Counted from the first letter of the stretch, positions 37,696 to 47,364 are shown. The stretch is DNA of 64,000 bases from Comamonadaceae bacterium (GCA_003599455.1 QZKF01000054.1:1-64000), one strand, 5' to 3'. Notes: a model not told the origin generated them from the letters alone. Numbers and translations are program-made.

Positions 37696-39401
37696 GCCGC
37701 CACCCGCGCACCCGCCCGGCGGGAATGGTCCAGCACGTAGCGCGTCATCGATTGCGCCAGTTCCTCTTCGCCCAGGAACACCTTGCCCGCGTCTTCCTTC
37801 TCGAGCAGGCTGGCCTCTTCCTCGCTGTGGGTGCGCACCACGGTCTGGATCTCGGGGTTGAGCGCGCGCGCGGTGGCGATCATCTGCCGCACGTCGAGCG
37901 TGTCGGGCGTGGCGATCACCAGCATGCCGGCGCGCGCGATGTGGGCCTGGATCAGCACGGCGGGGTCGGCCGCGTCGCCAAACACCGCCGCGATGCCCTG
38001 CTCGCGCAGCTTCTCCACGATGTCGCGGTTCTGCTCGGCCACCACGTAGGGCAGGTGCTGTTCGTCCAGCGCCTCGGCGATGCGCCGCCCGACGCGGCCG
38101 TAGCCCACCAGCACCACCTGGCGCGAGAGGAATTTTTCGTCGGTGGTCATGGGCAGCTCGGCCAGCGGATCGTCGCGCTGCTCGAGCTGGCGGGCGAACG
38201 CCGAGTTCTGGCGCAGCCACTCCTGCAGGGGATTGATGGCCTTGAACAGCACCGGGTTGACCGCGATGGAGATCAGCGCACCCGCCAGCACCAGGCTCTG
38301 GCCCTCGGGCGGCAGCAGACCGAGCGAGGCACCCAGCCCGACCAGGATGAAGGAAAACTCGCCGATCTGCGCCAGGCTGGCCGAGACGGTGAGCGCGGTG
38401 TTGAGCGGGTAGCGCAAGGCCACCACCAGCGCCGCCGCGGCGAGCGACTTGCCCACGATGATGATGGCGACCACGCCGAGCACCTGCAGCGGCCGCTCGA
38501 TCAGCACCGCCGGGTTGAACAACATGCCGACCGAAACGAAGAACAGCACGGCGAAGGCGTCGCGCAGCGGCAGCGACTCCTGGGCCGCGCGGTGGCTGAA
38601 CTCCGACTCGCGCAGCACCATGCCGGCGAAGAAGGCGCCGAGCGCGAACGACACGCCGAACAGCGCGGCCGAGGCGAAGGCGATGCTCACCGCGGCGGCC
38701 ACCACGCACAGCGTGAACAGCTCGCGCGAGCCGGTGCGCGTGACCTGCCAGAGCAGCCAGGGGAACAGCCGCCGTCCCACCACCAGCATCAGCGCCACGA
38801 AGCCGCCGACCTGCATCAGCGTGAAGCCCAGGGTCTTCCAGACCGACCCGGCGTCACCGGCCGCCGCGTTGCCACCGAGAAAACCGGCCAGCGGCGGCAG
38901 CAGCACGAGCACCAGCACCATGGCAAGGTCTTCCACCACCAGCCAGCCGACCGCGACGCGGCCGGTGAACGAATCGAGAATGCCCAGGCTCTCGAGCGCG
39001 CGCAGCAGCACCACCGTGCTGGCCACCGAGAGCGAGATGCCGAACACCAGGGCGCTGCCCCAGCCCCAGCCCCACCACAGGGCCAGGCCCATGCCCATGA
39101 TCGTGGCCACCACCATCTGCACCACCGCGCCGGGCAGCGCGATCTTGCGCACCGAGAGCAGGTCGTCGAGCGAAAAATGCAGGCCCACGCCGAACATCAG
39201 CAGCATCACGCCGATCTCGGCCAGCTGCGCGGCGATCCCGGCGTCGGCCACGAAGCCGGGCGTGAACGGCCCGATGATCACACCCGCCAGCAGGTACCCC
39301 ACCAGCGCTGGCAGGCGCAACTTGGCCGCCAGGAAGCCGAAGATGAGCGCCAGACCCAGGCCCGCAGCAATGGTGTTGATCAATGAAATGCTGTGCGGCA
39401 T
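37692..39401 (-). CDS. ybaL: YbaL/KefB-type cation:proton antiporter
   Basis: A 569-residue monovalent cation:proton antiporter-2 protein. About 12 transmembrane helices (residues 5-390) are followed by a C-terminal RCK/TrkA-N nucleotide-binding domain beginning VVLVGYGRVGRRIAEALDE. The length and domain order fit YbaL and KefB, and the cytoplasmic domain would gate K+ efflux by nucleotide or glutathione adducts. The start MPHSISLINTIAAG follows AAGGAG. Its TGA is overlapped by the ATG of the truncated dusA fragment, so the antiporter and dusA were probably once an operon. Confidence 0.9.
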   Translation of the reverse strand: MPHSISLINTIAAGLGLALIFGFLAAKLRLPALVGYLLAGVIIGPFTPGFVADAGIAAQLAEIGVMLLMFGVGLHFSLDDLLSVRKIALPGAVVQMVVATIMGMGLALWWGWGWGSALVFGISLSVASTVVLLRALESLGILDSFTGRVAVGWLVVEDLAMVLVLVLLPPLAGFLGGNAAAGDAGSVWKTLGFTLMQVGGFVALMLVVGRRLFPWLLWQVTRTGSRELFTLCVVAAAVSIAFASAALFGVSFALGAFFAGMVLRESEFSHRAAQESLPLRDAFAVLFFVSVGMLFNPAVLIERPLQVLGVVAIIIVGKSLAAAALVVALRYPLNTALTVSASLAQIGEFSFILVGLGASLGLLPPEGQSLVLAGALISIAVNPVLFKAINPLQEWLRQNSAFARQLEQRDDPLAELPMTTDEKFLSRQVVLVGYGRVGRRIAEALDEQHLPYVVAEQNRDIVEKLREQGIAAVFGDAADPAVLIQAHIARAGMLVIATPDTLDVRQMIATARALNPEIQTVVRTHSEEEASLLEKEDAGKVFLGEEELAQSMTRYVLDHSRRAGARVAA

Positions 39402-39494
39402 CGGCCGGGAACTCCTTCGGACGGAACGGGGAGACAAGGGGTGGGGGGTACCGGTCGAATTTACACCACCCCCCTGCGGCACGGCGCGGGCAAC

Positions 39495-39516
39495 AAAAAA
39501 CCCGCCGAAGCGGGTT
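39495..39516 (-). terminator. Rho-independent terminator after phaB
   Basis: On the minus strand AACCCGC-TTCG-GCGGGTT is followed by a T-tract (the A-run at 39495-39500 in plus orientation). It lies 33 bp after the phaB stop. Confidence 0.88.
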
Positions 39517-39548
39517 GGCAGGTCGAACGGGCCCGGACGGGCCGGCGT

Positions 39549-40286
39549 TCAGCCCATGTGCAGGCCGCCGTTGACGGAGAAGTCGGCGCCCGTGGCGTAA
39601 CCGCCCTCCTCGCTGGCCAGCCAGGCGATGATGGAGGCGATCTCGCTGGGCTCGCCCAGGCGCTTGACCGGTACCGTGGCCACGATCTTTTCCAGCACGT
39701 CGGGGCGGATCGCCTTGACCATGTCGGTGCCGATGTAGCCCGGGCTTACGGTGTTGACCGTCACGCCCTTGGTGGCGAGTTCCTGCGCCAGCGCCATCGA
39801 GAAACCGTGCATGCCGGCCTTGGCGGCCGAGTAGTTGGTCTGGCCGGCCTGGCCCTTCTCGCCGTTGACCGACGAGATGTTGACGATGCGGCCCCAGCCC
39901 TTTTCCACCATGTCGGCCACGACCTGCTTGGTCACGTTGAACATGGAGTTGAGGTTGGTCTCGATCACCGCGTCCCAGTCCTCGCGCGACATCTTGAGGA
40001 ACATGCGGTCGCGCGTGATGCCCGCGTTGTTGACCAGCACGTCGATGGTGCCGTGCTCGGCCTTGGTCTTGGTGAAGGCCTCGACGGTGGAGTCCCAGTC
40101 GCCCACATTGCCGACCGAGGCGTGGAAGCTGTAGCCCAGGGCCTTCTGCTCGTCGAGCCACTTCTTGAAGTCGCGCGTGGGGCCGCAGCCCGCGATGACG
40201 GTGAAACCTTCCTTGTGCAGGCGCTGGCAGATGGCGGTACCGATGCCACCCATGCCGCCCGTGACGTACGCGACTTTCTTGCTCAT
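39549..40286 (-). CDS. phaB: Acetoacetyl-CoA reductase
   Basis: A 245-residue short-chain dehydrogenase, NADPH-dependent and cytoplasmic, reducing acetoacetyl-CoA to (R)-3-hydroxybutyryl-CoA. It shows TGGMGGIG at the nucleotide site, Ser in ISSVNG and the NYSAAKAG active site, and the C-terminus GADFSVNGGLHMG is typical of PhaB. The start is after AAGGAGCAATCAG. It is the last gene of the PHB operon, before a clear terminator. Confidence 0.94.
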   Translation of the reverse strand: MSKKVAYVTGGMGGIGTAICQRLHKEGFTVIAGCGPTRDFKKWLDEQKALGYSFHASVGNVGDWDSTVEAFTKTKAEHGTIDVLVNNAGITRDRMFLKMSREDWDAVIETNLNSMFNVTKQVVADMVEKGWGRIVNISSVNGEKGQAGQTNYSAAKAGMHGFSMALAQELATKGVTVNTVSPGYIGTDMVKAIRPDVLEKIVATVPVKRLGEPSEIASIIAWLASEEGGYATGADFSVNGGLHMG

Positions 40287-40369
40287 TCTGATTGCTCCTT
40301 TTGCCCGGTGGGCCTTGTTGTGACCGGAGGGCCGTCCCTCCGGTGATCCGTTCCGATTTAACCGTGAAT

Positions 40370-41548
40370 TCAGCGTTCGACCGCGAGGGAAACCCCCATG
40401 CCGCCACCGATGCACAGGGCCGCGAGGCCCTTTTTCGCGCCACGGCGCTGCATCTCATGCAGCAGCGTCACCAGGATGCGGGCGCCGGATGCACCGATGG
40501 GGTGCCCGATGGCGATCGCGCCGCCGTTGACGTTGACACGCGCCGGGTCGATGTCCAGCGCCTTGTTGACCGCGCAGGCCTGGGCCGCGAAGGCTTCGTT
40601 GAGCTCGAACAGGTCCACATCGGAGGCCTTCCAGCCGGCGCGCGCCAGCGCCTTCTGCGAGGCGGGCACCGGCCCCATGCCCATGGTGGCGGGGTCCAGG
40701 CCGCTGGTGCCGAAGGCGGCGATGCGCGCCAGCGGCTTCAGGCCCAGCGCGGCGGCCTTCTTCGCGGTCATCACCATCACGGCGGCCGCGCCGTCGTTCA
40801 GGCCCGAGGCGTTGCCGGCGGTGACCGAGCCGGCCTTGTCGAACGCGGGGCGCAGACCGGCCAGCGCTTCGGCGCTGGTCTTCTTGTTGATGAACTCGTC
40901 GGCGTCGAACAGGACCGGGTCGCCCTTGCGCTGCGGAATGCTCACGCCCACGATCTCGTCCTTGAACTTGCCGGCGTCCTGCGCCGCGCTGGCCTTCTGC
41001 TGGCTGCCCAGGGCCAGCGCGTCCTGCGCGTCGCGGCTGATGCCGTGGGCCTTGGCCACGTTCTCGGCGGTGATGCCCATGTGGTACTGGTTGTAGACGT
41101 CCCACAGGCCGTCGACGATCATGGTGTCGGTCATCTTCCAGTCGCCCATGCGCTGACCGTCGCGGCTGCCGTTGAGCACGTGCGGCGACGCGCTCATGTT
41201 TTCCTGGCCACCGGCGATGACGATCTCGCTGTCGCCCCAGGCCACGGCCTGCGCGGCCAGCATCACGGCCTTGAGGCCGGAGCCGCACACGGCGTTGATG
41301 GTGAGCGCCGGCGTTTCCTTCGCCACGCCGGCCTTCATCATGGCCTGGCGCGCCGGGTTCTGGCCCACGCCCGCGGCCAGCACCTGGCCCATGATCACCT
41401 CACCGATCACATCGGCCGGCAGGCCGGTGCGCTCCAGCATCGCCTTGATGACGATGCTGCCCAGCTCAGTGGCCGGGGTCTTGGCGAGCGTGCCGCCGAA
41501 CTTGCCCACGGCGGTGCGGGCGGCTGAAACGATGACGATGTCTTCCAT
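40370..41548 (-). CDS. phaA: Acetyl-CoA acetyltransferase (beta-ketothiolase)
   Basis: A 392-residue thiolase II. The nucleophile is C88 in NAVCGSG. GHPIGASG carries the catalytic His, and C379 is in CIGGGMG. It condenses two acetyl-CoA to acetoacetyl-CoA, the first step of PHB synthesis. The start MEDIVIVSAARTAVGKFGG is full length. It lies 37 bp after phaC and 83 bp before phaB, giving the classical phaC-phaA-phaB order. Confidence 0.94.
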   Translation of the reverse strand: MEDIVIVSAARTAVGKFGGTLAKTPATELGSIVIKAMLERTGLPADVIGEVIMGQVLAAGVGQNPARQAMMKAGVAKETPALTINAVCGSGLKAVMLAAQAVAWGDSEIVIAGGQENMSASPHVLNGSRDGQRMGDWKMTDTMIVDGLWDVYNQYHMGITAENVAKAHGISRDAQDALALGSQQKASAAQDAGKFKDEIVGVSIPQRKGDPVLFDADEFINKKTSAEALAGLRPAFDKAGSVTAGNASGLNDGAAAVMVMTAKKAAALGLKPLARIAAFGTSGLDPATMGMGPVPASQKALARAGWKASDVDLFELNEAFAAQACAVNKALDIDPARVNVNGGAIAIGHPIGASGARILVTLLHEMQRRGAKKGLAALCIGGGMGVSLAVER

Positions 41549-41585
41549 GGGTCTGCTCCTTGTTGTGCTGAAAAAAATGGGGGGG

Positions 41586-43451
41586 TCAGGCCTTGGCCTT
41601 GACGTAGCGGCCCGGCGCGGGCTCGATGGCGGCGTAGGTCTTGCCCTTGCCATAGGTCTTGGGCGCGGCGATCAGCTTGCCCGCCTGCGGCTTGAGCCAG
41701 GCGGACCAGTCGGTCCACCAGCTGCCCGGGTGTTCGGTGGCGCTGGCGATCCAGTCCTTCACGTCCTTCGGAAACTTGCCCGCCGGGCCGATCCAGTGGC
41801 TGCGCTTGTTCTTCGAGGCCGGGTTGATCACGCCGGCGATGTGGCCCGAAGCGCCCATGACGAAGCGCTTCTTGCCAGGGAACACCTGCGTGCTGCCGTA
41901 GGCGCCGCCGATGGGCACGATGTGGTCCTCGCGCGAACCGTAGATGTAGACCGGCAGCCTGACCTGGCGGAAGTCGATCTTCTCGCCGCAGACGGTGACC
42001 TTGCCGGGCTTGACAAGGTTGTTCTCCAGGTACATCTGGCGCAGGTACCAGGCGTAGTACGGGCCCGGCAGGTTGGTGCTGTCGGAGTTCCAGTACAGCA
42101 GGTCGAACGGCGGCGGCGTCTCGCCCTTGAGGTAGTTGCCCACCACGTAGTTCCACACCAGGTCGTTCGGACGCAGGAAGCTGAAGGTGGTGGCGAGGTC
42201 GCGCCCGGGCATGAGCCCGCCCTGGGCGAACTGCGCCTCGCGGTACTTGACGAAGTTCTCGTCGATGAATACGTCTAGGATGCCGGTGTCGGTGAAGTCG
42301 AGCAGCGTGGTGAGGAAGGTCGCGCAGTGCACCGGCTCCTCGCCGCGCGCGGCCAGCACCGCCAGCGCGGTGCCCAGCATGGTGCCGCCCACGCAGAAGC
42401 CCAGCGCGTTGATGGTCTCTGCGCCGGTGATGTCCTGCGTGACGGCGATCGCCTTGATCACCGCATCCTCGATGTAGTTGTCCCAGGTCTTCTGCGCCAG
42501 CGACTCGTCGGGGTTGCGCCAGCTCACCACGAAGGTGCGGTGGCCCTGCTCCACGCAGTAGCGGATCAGCGAGTTCTCGGGCTGCAGATCGAGGATGTAG
42601 AACTTGTTGATGCAGGGCGGCACCAGCAGGAACGGGCGCTCGTAGACCTTGGCCGTGAGCGGCTTGTATTCGATCAGCTGGAACAGCTCGTTCTCGAACA
42701 CCACCGCGCCCTCGGTGGTGGCCACGTTCTTGCCGACCTCGAACACGCTCTCGTCGGTCATGGACACATGGCCCTGGCGCATGTCGTGCAGCAGGTTGGC
42801 CACGCCCTTGGCGATGCTCTCGCCCTGGGTGTCGATCGCCATCTTCTGCGCTTCGGCGTTGAAGGCCAGGAAGTTGCTCGGCGCGCTCGCGTCGATCCAC
42901 TGCTGCACCGCGAAGCGCACGCGGCTGCGGGTCTTGGCGTCGCCCTGCACCGCGTCGGCCAGCGCCATCAGCGTGCGCGCGTTGAGCAGGTAGGCCGCGG
43001 CCGCAAACGCGGCCATCGGGTTGCTGGCCCAGGCGTCCGAGGCAAAGCGGCGGTCCCCGGCCGGTTTCACGTGGGGCCCCTGGTTCCACAGGCCCGCGAC
43101 GTCCTTGAGGTAGGTGTTCTGGATCTCCAGAAGCTGCGCCGGGTCGAAGCTGACCTGCTGGCCGTTGTTGGCCTGGCTGAACAGCTCGCCCATGGCGGGC
43201 AGGCCGGGCATCGCGGGCATGCCCGGGAAGGCCGCGCCGGTGGTGGGCATGGCCATGCCGAAGGGGTTCGCGGCGCCGGCCTGCGGCATGAAGGCCTTGA
43301 ACGCGGCGAACGGGTCACCGGCCCCGGGCTGCGCGTTCGCTGCGGCACCGGGAAAGGCCTGGGCCGCCTGGGTCCATTGCGCCACAAGGTTCTGCTGGAA
43401 CTGCTGCGCGTTCGCCAGCCAGTCGGTGGGGGGGGTCTTGCCCGATGTCAT
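41586..43451 (-). CDS. phaC: Class I poly(3-hydroxyalkanoate) synthase
   Basis: A 621-residue class I PHA synthase. The lipase-like box GFCVGGT has catalytic C353, with the Asp in YIYGSREDHIVP and the His in GASGHIAG. The N-terminal 120 residues are low-complexity (Ala, Pro, Gly, Met rich), longer than usual for the family but with no missing core element. The ATG at 43451 has CAGGAGACCAGC. It polymerises (R)-3-hydroxybutyryl-CoA on the granule surface. It is the first gene of the operon. Confidence 0.95.
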   Translation of the reverse strand: MTSGKTPPTDWLANAQQFQQNLVAQWTQAAQAFPGAAANAQPGAGDPFAAFKAFMPQAGAANPFGMAMPTTGAAFPGMPAMPGLPAMGELFSQANNGQQVSFDPAQLLEIQNTYLKDVAGLWNQGPHVKPAGDRRFASDAWASNPMAAFAAAAYLLNARTLMALADAVQGDAKTRSRVRFAVQQWIDASAPSNFLAFNAEAQKMAIDTQGESIAKGVANLLHDMRQGHVSMTDESVFEVGKNVATTEGAVVFENELFQLIEYKPLTAKVYERPFLLVPPCINKFYILDLQPENSLIRYCVEQGHRTFVVSWRNPDESLAQKTWDNYIEDAVIKAIAVTQDITGAETINALGFCVGGTMLGTALAVLAARGEEPVHCATFLTTLLDFTDTGILDVFIDENFVKYREAQFAQGGLMPGRDLATTFSFLRPNDLVWNYVVGNYLKGETPPPFDLLYWNSDSTNLPGPYYAWYLRQMYLENNLVKPGKVTVCGEKIDFRQVRLPVYIYGSREDHIVPIGGAYGSTQVFPGKKRFVMGASGHIAGVINPASKNKRSHWIGPAGKFPKDVKDWIASATEHPGSWWTDWSAWLKPQAGKLIAAPKTYGKGKTYAAIEPAPGRYVKAKA

Positions 43452-43582
43452 GCTGGTCTCCTGGGGTGTTGCCTGCGGCTTATTATGGGTACCTCGTCCG
43501 AGGGATGGATTCCGGGTTCTCCCAGTATCGGCGTGCCGGCTTCCTGCAGGCTGACACGGTTTCCCGGGCTGCAAGGCAAGCT

Positions 43583-43882
43583 GTGTATCTGGTGGTAATT
43601 GGCTGGATGTATGTGGTGCTCATGATGTCGGTGGCCGAAGCGACCAACACCACAGGCTCTGTTCTGGGAGCCATTGTGACCTTTTTTCTTTACGGCTTGC
43701 TGCCGGTGGCACTGGTGGTTTACCTGATGCGCACGCCGCAGCGGCGCAAGGCGATCAAGGCACGCGAAGCGGCCGAACACCAAACACGGATGAACGCGGA
43801 ATCAGGCAATCCAGACGCAGGCGGCCATGCGCCCGGTGCTGCCGAGGATGACCGCATCGCGCCGGTGCGAAAAGAACCTTGA
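43583..43882 (+). CDS. Small two-helix membrane protein
   Basis: About 99 residues. Two hydrophobic helices (YLVVIGWMYVVLMMSVAEA and AIVTFFLYGLLPVALVVYL) precede a basic then charged tail that ends DDRIAPVRKEP. The GTG at 43583 is used because AAGG precedes it by 9 bp. An ATG at 43505 in the same frame has no ribosome site. The product resembles small conserved membrane proteins of Burkholderiales. Its last 27 codons are antisense to the end of pgeF. Function unknown. Confidence 0.7.
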   Translation: MYLVVIGWMYVVLMMSVAEATNTTGSVLGAIVTFFLYGLLPVALVVYLMRTPQRRKAIKAREAAEHQTRMNAESGNPDAGGHAPGAAEDDRIAPVRKEP

Positions 43883-44572
43883 AGCCTGCGTGACGGTGCA
43901 CCACGCGGCACTGCCGTCGTTGCCGTGCACGTCGGTGATGCCCGCGGCCCGAAGCCGGCGCCGCGCCAACGCGGGCAGATCGGCGAGGAACTTGCCCTTG
44001 CCGAGCGGCCAGAAATGCGCGGCAGCGCCATGGTCGAGCGCAACAAACGCCTCGCACACCTCGGCCCCGACTTCGAAAGCCCGCGGTCCGATGCAGGGAC
44101 CGAGCCAGGCCATGAGTTCGCCCTCGCCCGCGGCATTGTGCAAGGCGCGCGCGGTGACCTCGAGCACGCCGTCGACCAGACCGCGCCAGCCCGCGTGGGC
44201 CGCGGCCACCGCGGTGCCCGAGGCGTGCGCGAACAGCACCGGCAGGCAATCGGCCACCATGATGGTGGCCGCCACGCCCGGCCCTTGCACCACGCAGGCA
44301 TCGGCCACGGCGCCATCGGGCATGTCGGGCGTCAGCCGCACGACCTGCGTGCCGTGCACCTGCCGCAGGAACACCGGGCGCGCGGGTGCGGTCAGCGCCG
44401 CGAGCCGCTCGCGGTTGCCCCTCACGGCCAGGGGCTCGTCGCGCACGTGATCACCCAGATTGAAACTGTCGAATGGCGCCACCGACACGCCGCCCGCCCG
44501 GGTGGTGAACAGCGCCCGCACGCCCGCCGGCGCGGGCCAGTCGGGAATGATGCCGTCCACGGCAAGCGCCAT
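43802..44572 (-). CDS. pgeF: Peptidoglycan editing factor / multicopper-like YfiH protein
   Basis: A 256-residue YfiH/PgeF protein. The metal-site histidines and cysteine lie in RQVHGTQV, VADCLPVLF and AHAGWRG. The family is now associated with removing mis-incorporated residues from peptidoglycan precursors and has also been described with polyphenol-oxidase activity. Its ATG overlaps the maiA stop (ATGA). Its 3' end overlaps, in antisense, the last 81 bp of the small membrane-protein gene. Confidence 0.9.
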   Translation of the reverse strand: MALAVDGIIPDWPAPAGVRALFTTRAGGVSVAPFDSFNLGDHVRDEPLAVRGNRERLAALTAPARPVFLRQVHGTQVVRLTPDMPDGAVADACVVQGPGVAATIMVADCLPVLFAHASGTAVAAAHAGWRGLVDGVLEVTARALHNAAGEGELMAWLGPCIGPRAFEVGAEVCEAFVALDHGAAAHFWPLGKGKFLADLPALARRRLRAAGITDVHGNDGSAAWCTVTQASRFFSHRRDAVILGSTGRMAACVWIA

Positions 44573-45213
44573 CAGGCTTCGGCGTCGGGACAGGCCGAAG
44601 GCTGGGCCTGCTGGAAGGACGTCAGCGCCATGCAGGCCTCGAACGCCGCCATGGTGCGCGGCAGGCCGCTGAAGTCGACGTTGAAGCGCTGACCGTTGAA
44701 GATCTGCGGCACCAGGCAGCAGTCGGCCAGCGTGGGCGCATCGCCAAACGAGTAGGTGGACGGCGGCAGCTGCGCGAGCTGGCGCTCGAACGACTCCAGC
44801 CCGGTGCGCACCCAGTGGCGGTACCAGGTGTTCTTCGCCTCTTCCTCCACCTTCAGCTCGCGGGTGAGGTACTTGAGCACGCGCAGGTTGTTGATGGGGT
44901 GGATCTCGCAGGCCACGATCTGCGCCAGCGCCCGCACCCGCGCGCGGCCGATCGGATCGGGCGGCACCAGCGCGGGCGCGGGTTGCAGCTCGTCGATGTA
45001 CTCGATGATGGCCATCGACTGCGTGAGGCGCGTGCCGTCGTCGAGCTCGAGCACCGGCACCAGGCCTTCGACCGAGATGTCGCCGAACGCCGGCAGCTTG
45101 TGGTCGCCGCGCGCAATGTGCACCGGCACGTACTCGTAGGGAATGCCCTTGATCGCGAGCGCGATGCGCACGCGGAACGAGGCCGAGGATCGGAAGTAGT
45201 TGTAGAGCTTCAT
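44572..45213 (-). CDS. maiA: Maleylacetoacetate isomerase (zeta-class GST)
   Basis: A 213-residue zeta-class glutathione transferase beginning LYNYFRSSASFRVRIALAIKG, the SSxS-type active-site opening of MaiA. The family's N-terminal thioredoxin domain and helical C-domain (GDAPTLADCCLVPQ) are both complete. It isomerises maleylacetoacetate (or maleylpyruvate) to the fumaryl isomer. No homogentisate or gentisate dioxygenase is adjacent. The FAH-family hydrolase is 8 kb away in a different operon. Confidence 0.9.
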   Translation of the reverse strand: MKLYNYFRSSASFRVRIALAIKGIPYEYVPVHIARGDHKLPAFGDISVEGLVPVLELDDGTRLTQSMAIIEYIDELQPAPALVPPDPIGRARVRALAQIVACEIHPINNLRVLKYLTRELKVEEEAKNTWYRHWVRTGLESFERQLAQLPPSTYSFGDAPTLADCCLVPQIFNGQRFNVDFSGLPRTMAAFEACMALTSFQQAQPSACPDAEA

Positions 45214-45247
45214 GGGTGCCTAGGATAAACCGGCACGCCCGCTCGCA

Positions 45248-46354
45248 CTACGCCGCCAGCGCCGGGTAGTCGGTGTAGCCCTTCTCGCCGCCCCCATAGA
45301 AGGTGTTGCGATCGGGGGCGTTGAACGGGCCGCCCTGCTTGAGGCGCTCCACCAGGTCGGGGTTGGCGATGTAGGTCTTGCCGAAGGCGACCAGGTCGGC
45401 GCCGTCCTGCAAGGCGGTCTGCGCCAGCGGCAGGTCGTAGCCGTTGTTGACCATCCAGGCCGCCGTGCCACCGGCCGCGCGGTAGACGGTGCGCAGGGCG
45501 GCGTAGTCGAAAGGGCGGTCGGCGATCTCGCGCGGGCCGCCGGTGGCGCCTTCGATGAAGTGCACATAGGCCAGGCCCAGCGGCGCGAGCTGGCGCATCA
45601 CATGGTCGAACAGCGGCTGCGGGTCGGCATCCACCACGTCGTTGGCCGGGGTCACCGGCGATAGGCGGATGCCGGTGCGGCCACCACCGATGGCGCCGGT
45701 CACGGCCCGGACCACCTCGATCAGCAGGCGCGCGCGGTTCTCGATGCCGCCGCCGTACGCGTCGGTGCGCTGGTTGCTGCCGGTCTTGAGGAACTGGTCG
45801 ATCAGGTAGCCGTTGGCGGCGTGGATCTCCACGCCGTCAAAGCCGGCTTCGATCGCGGCCAGCGCGGCCTTGCGGTAGTCCTCGACGATGCCGGGGATTT
45901 CGGCGAGTTCGAGCGCGCGCGGCTCGGAGGTCTCGACGAAGGTCGGCACACCGTCCTTGATGAGCACGGTCTTGGTCTTCGCGCGGATGGCGGACGGCGC
46001 GACCGGCGCGCCGCCACCGGGCTGCAGCTCGGTGTGCGAGACGCGGCCCACATGCCAGAGCTGGGTGACGATCTTGCCGCCCGCCGCGTGCACCGCATCG
46101 GTCACGCGCTTCCAGCCGGCGATCTGCTCGGGCGCATAGAGGCCAGGCACGTCGGCGTAGCCCTGGCCCTGGTGGCTGATGGCAGTGGCTTCGGTGATCA
46201 GCAGGCCGGCGCTGGCGCGCTGCCGGTAGTAGGTGGCCATGAGCGGCGTGGGCACGGCGCCCGGCGCGCGGTTGCGCGTGAGCGGCGCCATCACGATGCG
46301 GTTGGACAGCGAGAGGCTGCCCGCGGTGGTGGGGGAAAACAAGGTGGTGGTCAT
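45248..46354 (-). CDS. nemA: Old-yellow-enzyme alkene reductase (NemA-like)
   Basis: A 368-residue FMN-dependent TIM-barrel ene-reductase. The catalytic pair is in VEIHAANGYL (H-x2-N), TQLWHVGR is conserved, and the ending FYGGGEKGYTDYP is typical of NemA and related proteins. It reduces electrophilic alkenes, nitrate esters or N-ethylmaleimide with NAD(P)H. It lies 34 bp upstream of maiA in the same direction and may share its transcript. Confidence 0.88.
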   Translation of the reverse strand: MTTTLFSPTTAGSLSLSNRIVMAPLTRNRAPGAVPTPLMATYYRQRASAGLLITEATAISHQGQGYADVPGLYAPEQIAGWKRVTDAVHAAGGKIVTQLWHVGRVSHTELQPGGGAPVAPSAIRAKTKTVLIKDGVPTFVETSEPRALELAEIPGIVEDYRKAALAAIEAGFDGVEIHAANGYLIDQFLKTGSNQRTDAYGGGIENRARLLIEVVRAVTGAIGGGRTGIRLSPVTPANDVVDADPQPLFDHVMRQLAPLGLAYVHFIEGATGGPREIADRPFDYAALRTVYRAAGGTAAWMVNNGYDLPLAQTALQDGADLVAFGKTYIANPDLVERLKQGGPFNAPDRNTFYGGGEKGYTDYPALAA

Positions 46355-46464
46355 GGGCGCGGTACGGTCCGTTGAAGCAACAAGGGGAAGGCCCGAGTAT
46401 TCCCCCGGACCCGGACGCCCGCGTGGGGCATGCCCCCATAACCCGCCCGGCGCACGGCCATTTA

Positions 46465-47364
46465 TCAGATGCCCTGCAACGCGGCCACGACAGCAGGGAC
46501 GATGCTCACGGCATTGGACGCGTGCGCGATGCAGTCGGTGCTCCAGATTTCACCCACGCCCGAACCGCGCACCAGCTGCACCGAGCCCGGGGCAAACAGC
46601 GCATGCGTCACCGCCACGTCGACCGAGGCCGCGCCCGCGGCGCGCAGCTTCACGGCCGCCCGCGCCAGCGTGTGGCCCGAGCTCGCCACATCGTCCATGA
46701 GCACCACCGCGCGACCGGCCACCGGCAACTCGGGCAGCTCGATGTCCACCTCGCAATCGCCATGGCGCGTCTTGCGGCACACCGCGTGGTCCCAGCCGTG
46801 GCGCCGGGCCGCCAGCGCGACCCACTGCAGGGCTTCCTCGTCGGGGCCCATCAGCAGCGGCTGCCGGCGCTGCGTGGCGATGTGGTCGGCCAGCAGCGGC
46901 GCACCGCTGAGCGCGATCGCGTCCTTCACCGGCATGGCCTCCTGCAGCGTGGCCACGCGGTGCAGGTGCGGGTCCACGGTGATGATGGCGTCGAACAGGT
47001 CCGCCAGAAAACCGCCGACGATGCGCTGGCTGATGGCCTCGCCCGGGTTGAATGCGATGTCCTGCCGCATGTAGGCGAGATACGGTGAGACCAGCGTGAG
47101 GTGCTTCGCGCCCAGCGTGCGCGCGGTCCGGGCGACCAGCAACACCTCCACCAGCTTCTCGTTGGGCTGCTGCAGGCCCCGCCAGAGCACCACGCGCGCG
47201 GGCAGTTCGGCCGGCAGGCGCAGGCGCAACTCGCCATCGGGAAAGCGGTGGCGATCCACCACGGCCAGCGCCAGGCCGGCGGCGCTCGCAGCCTGGCCGG
47301 CCAGCGGCGCCTCGTCGTCGAAACACAGCACACAGCCGTCAGCGGGTTGGCCTGGAAGGGACAT
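46465..47364 (-). CDS. Ribose-phosphate diphosphokinase (PRPP-synthase-like)
   Basis: A 299-residue PRPP synthase family protein. RFPDGELRLRL at the N-terminus, YMRQD, the VDPHLHR motif, and a PRPP-binding loop VVLMDDVASSGHT all match. It is shorter than classical bacterial Prs (about 310) and resembles archaeal class III enzymes. It transfers diphosphate to C1 of ribose-5-phosphate. The ATG at 47364 overlaps the stop of the AMP-phosphorylase-like gene by one base (TGATG). The pairing suggests it acts on the sugar phosphate released by that enzyme. Confidence 0.86.
   Translation of the reverse strand: MSLPGQPADGCVLCFDDEAPLAGQAASAAGLALAVVDRHRFPDGELRLRLPAELPARVVLWRGLQQPNEKLVEVLLVARTARTLGAKHLTLVSPYLAYMRQDIAFNPGEAISQRIVGGFLADLFDAIITVDPHLHRVATLQEAMPVKDAIALSGAPLLADHIATQRRQPLLMGPDEEALQWVALAARRHGWDHAVCRKTRHGDCEVDIELPELPVAGRAVVLMDDVASSGHTLARAAVKLRAAGAASVDVAVTHALFAPGSVQLVRGSGVGEIWSTDCIAHASNAVSIVPAVVAALQGI

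Noticed and set aside
37565..38709. A minus-strand frame spanning the kefB-like gene and the truncated dusA fragment as one protein
   Set aside because: The frame is out of phase with the antiporter coding frame and only the last portion after the ATG at 37695 shows homology to DusA, so it is treated as a fragment.
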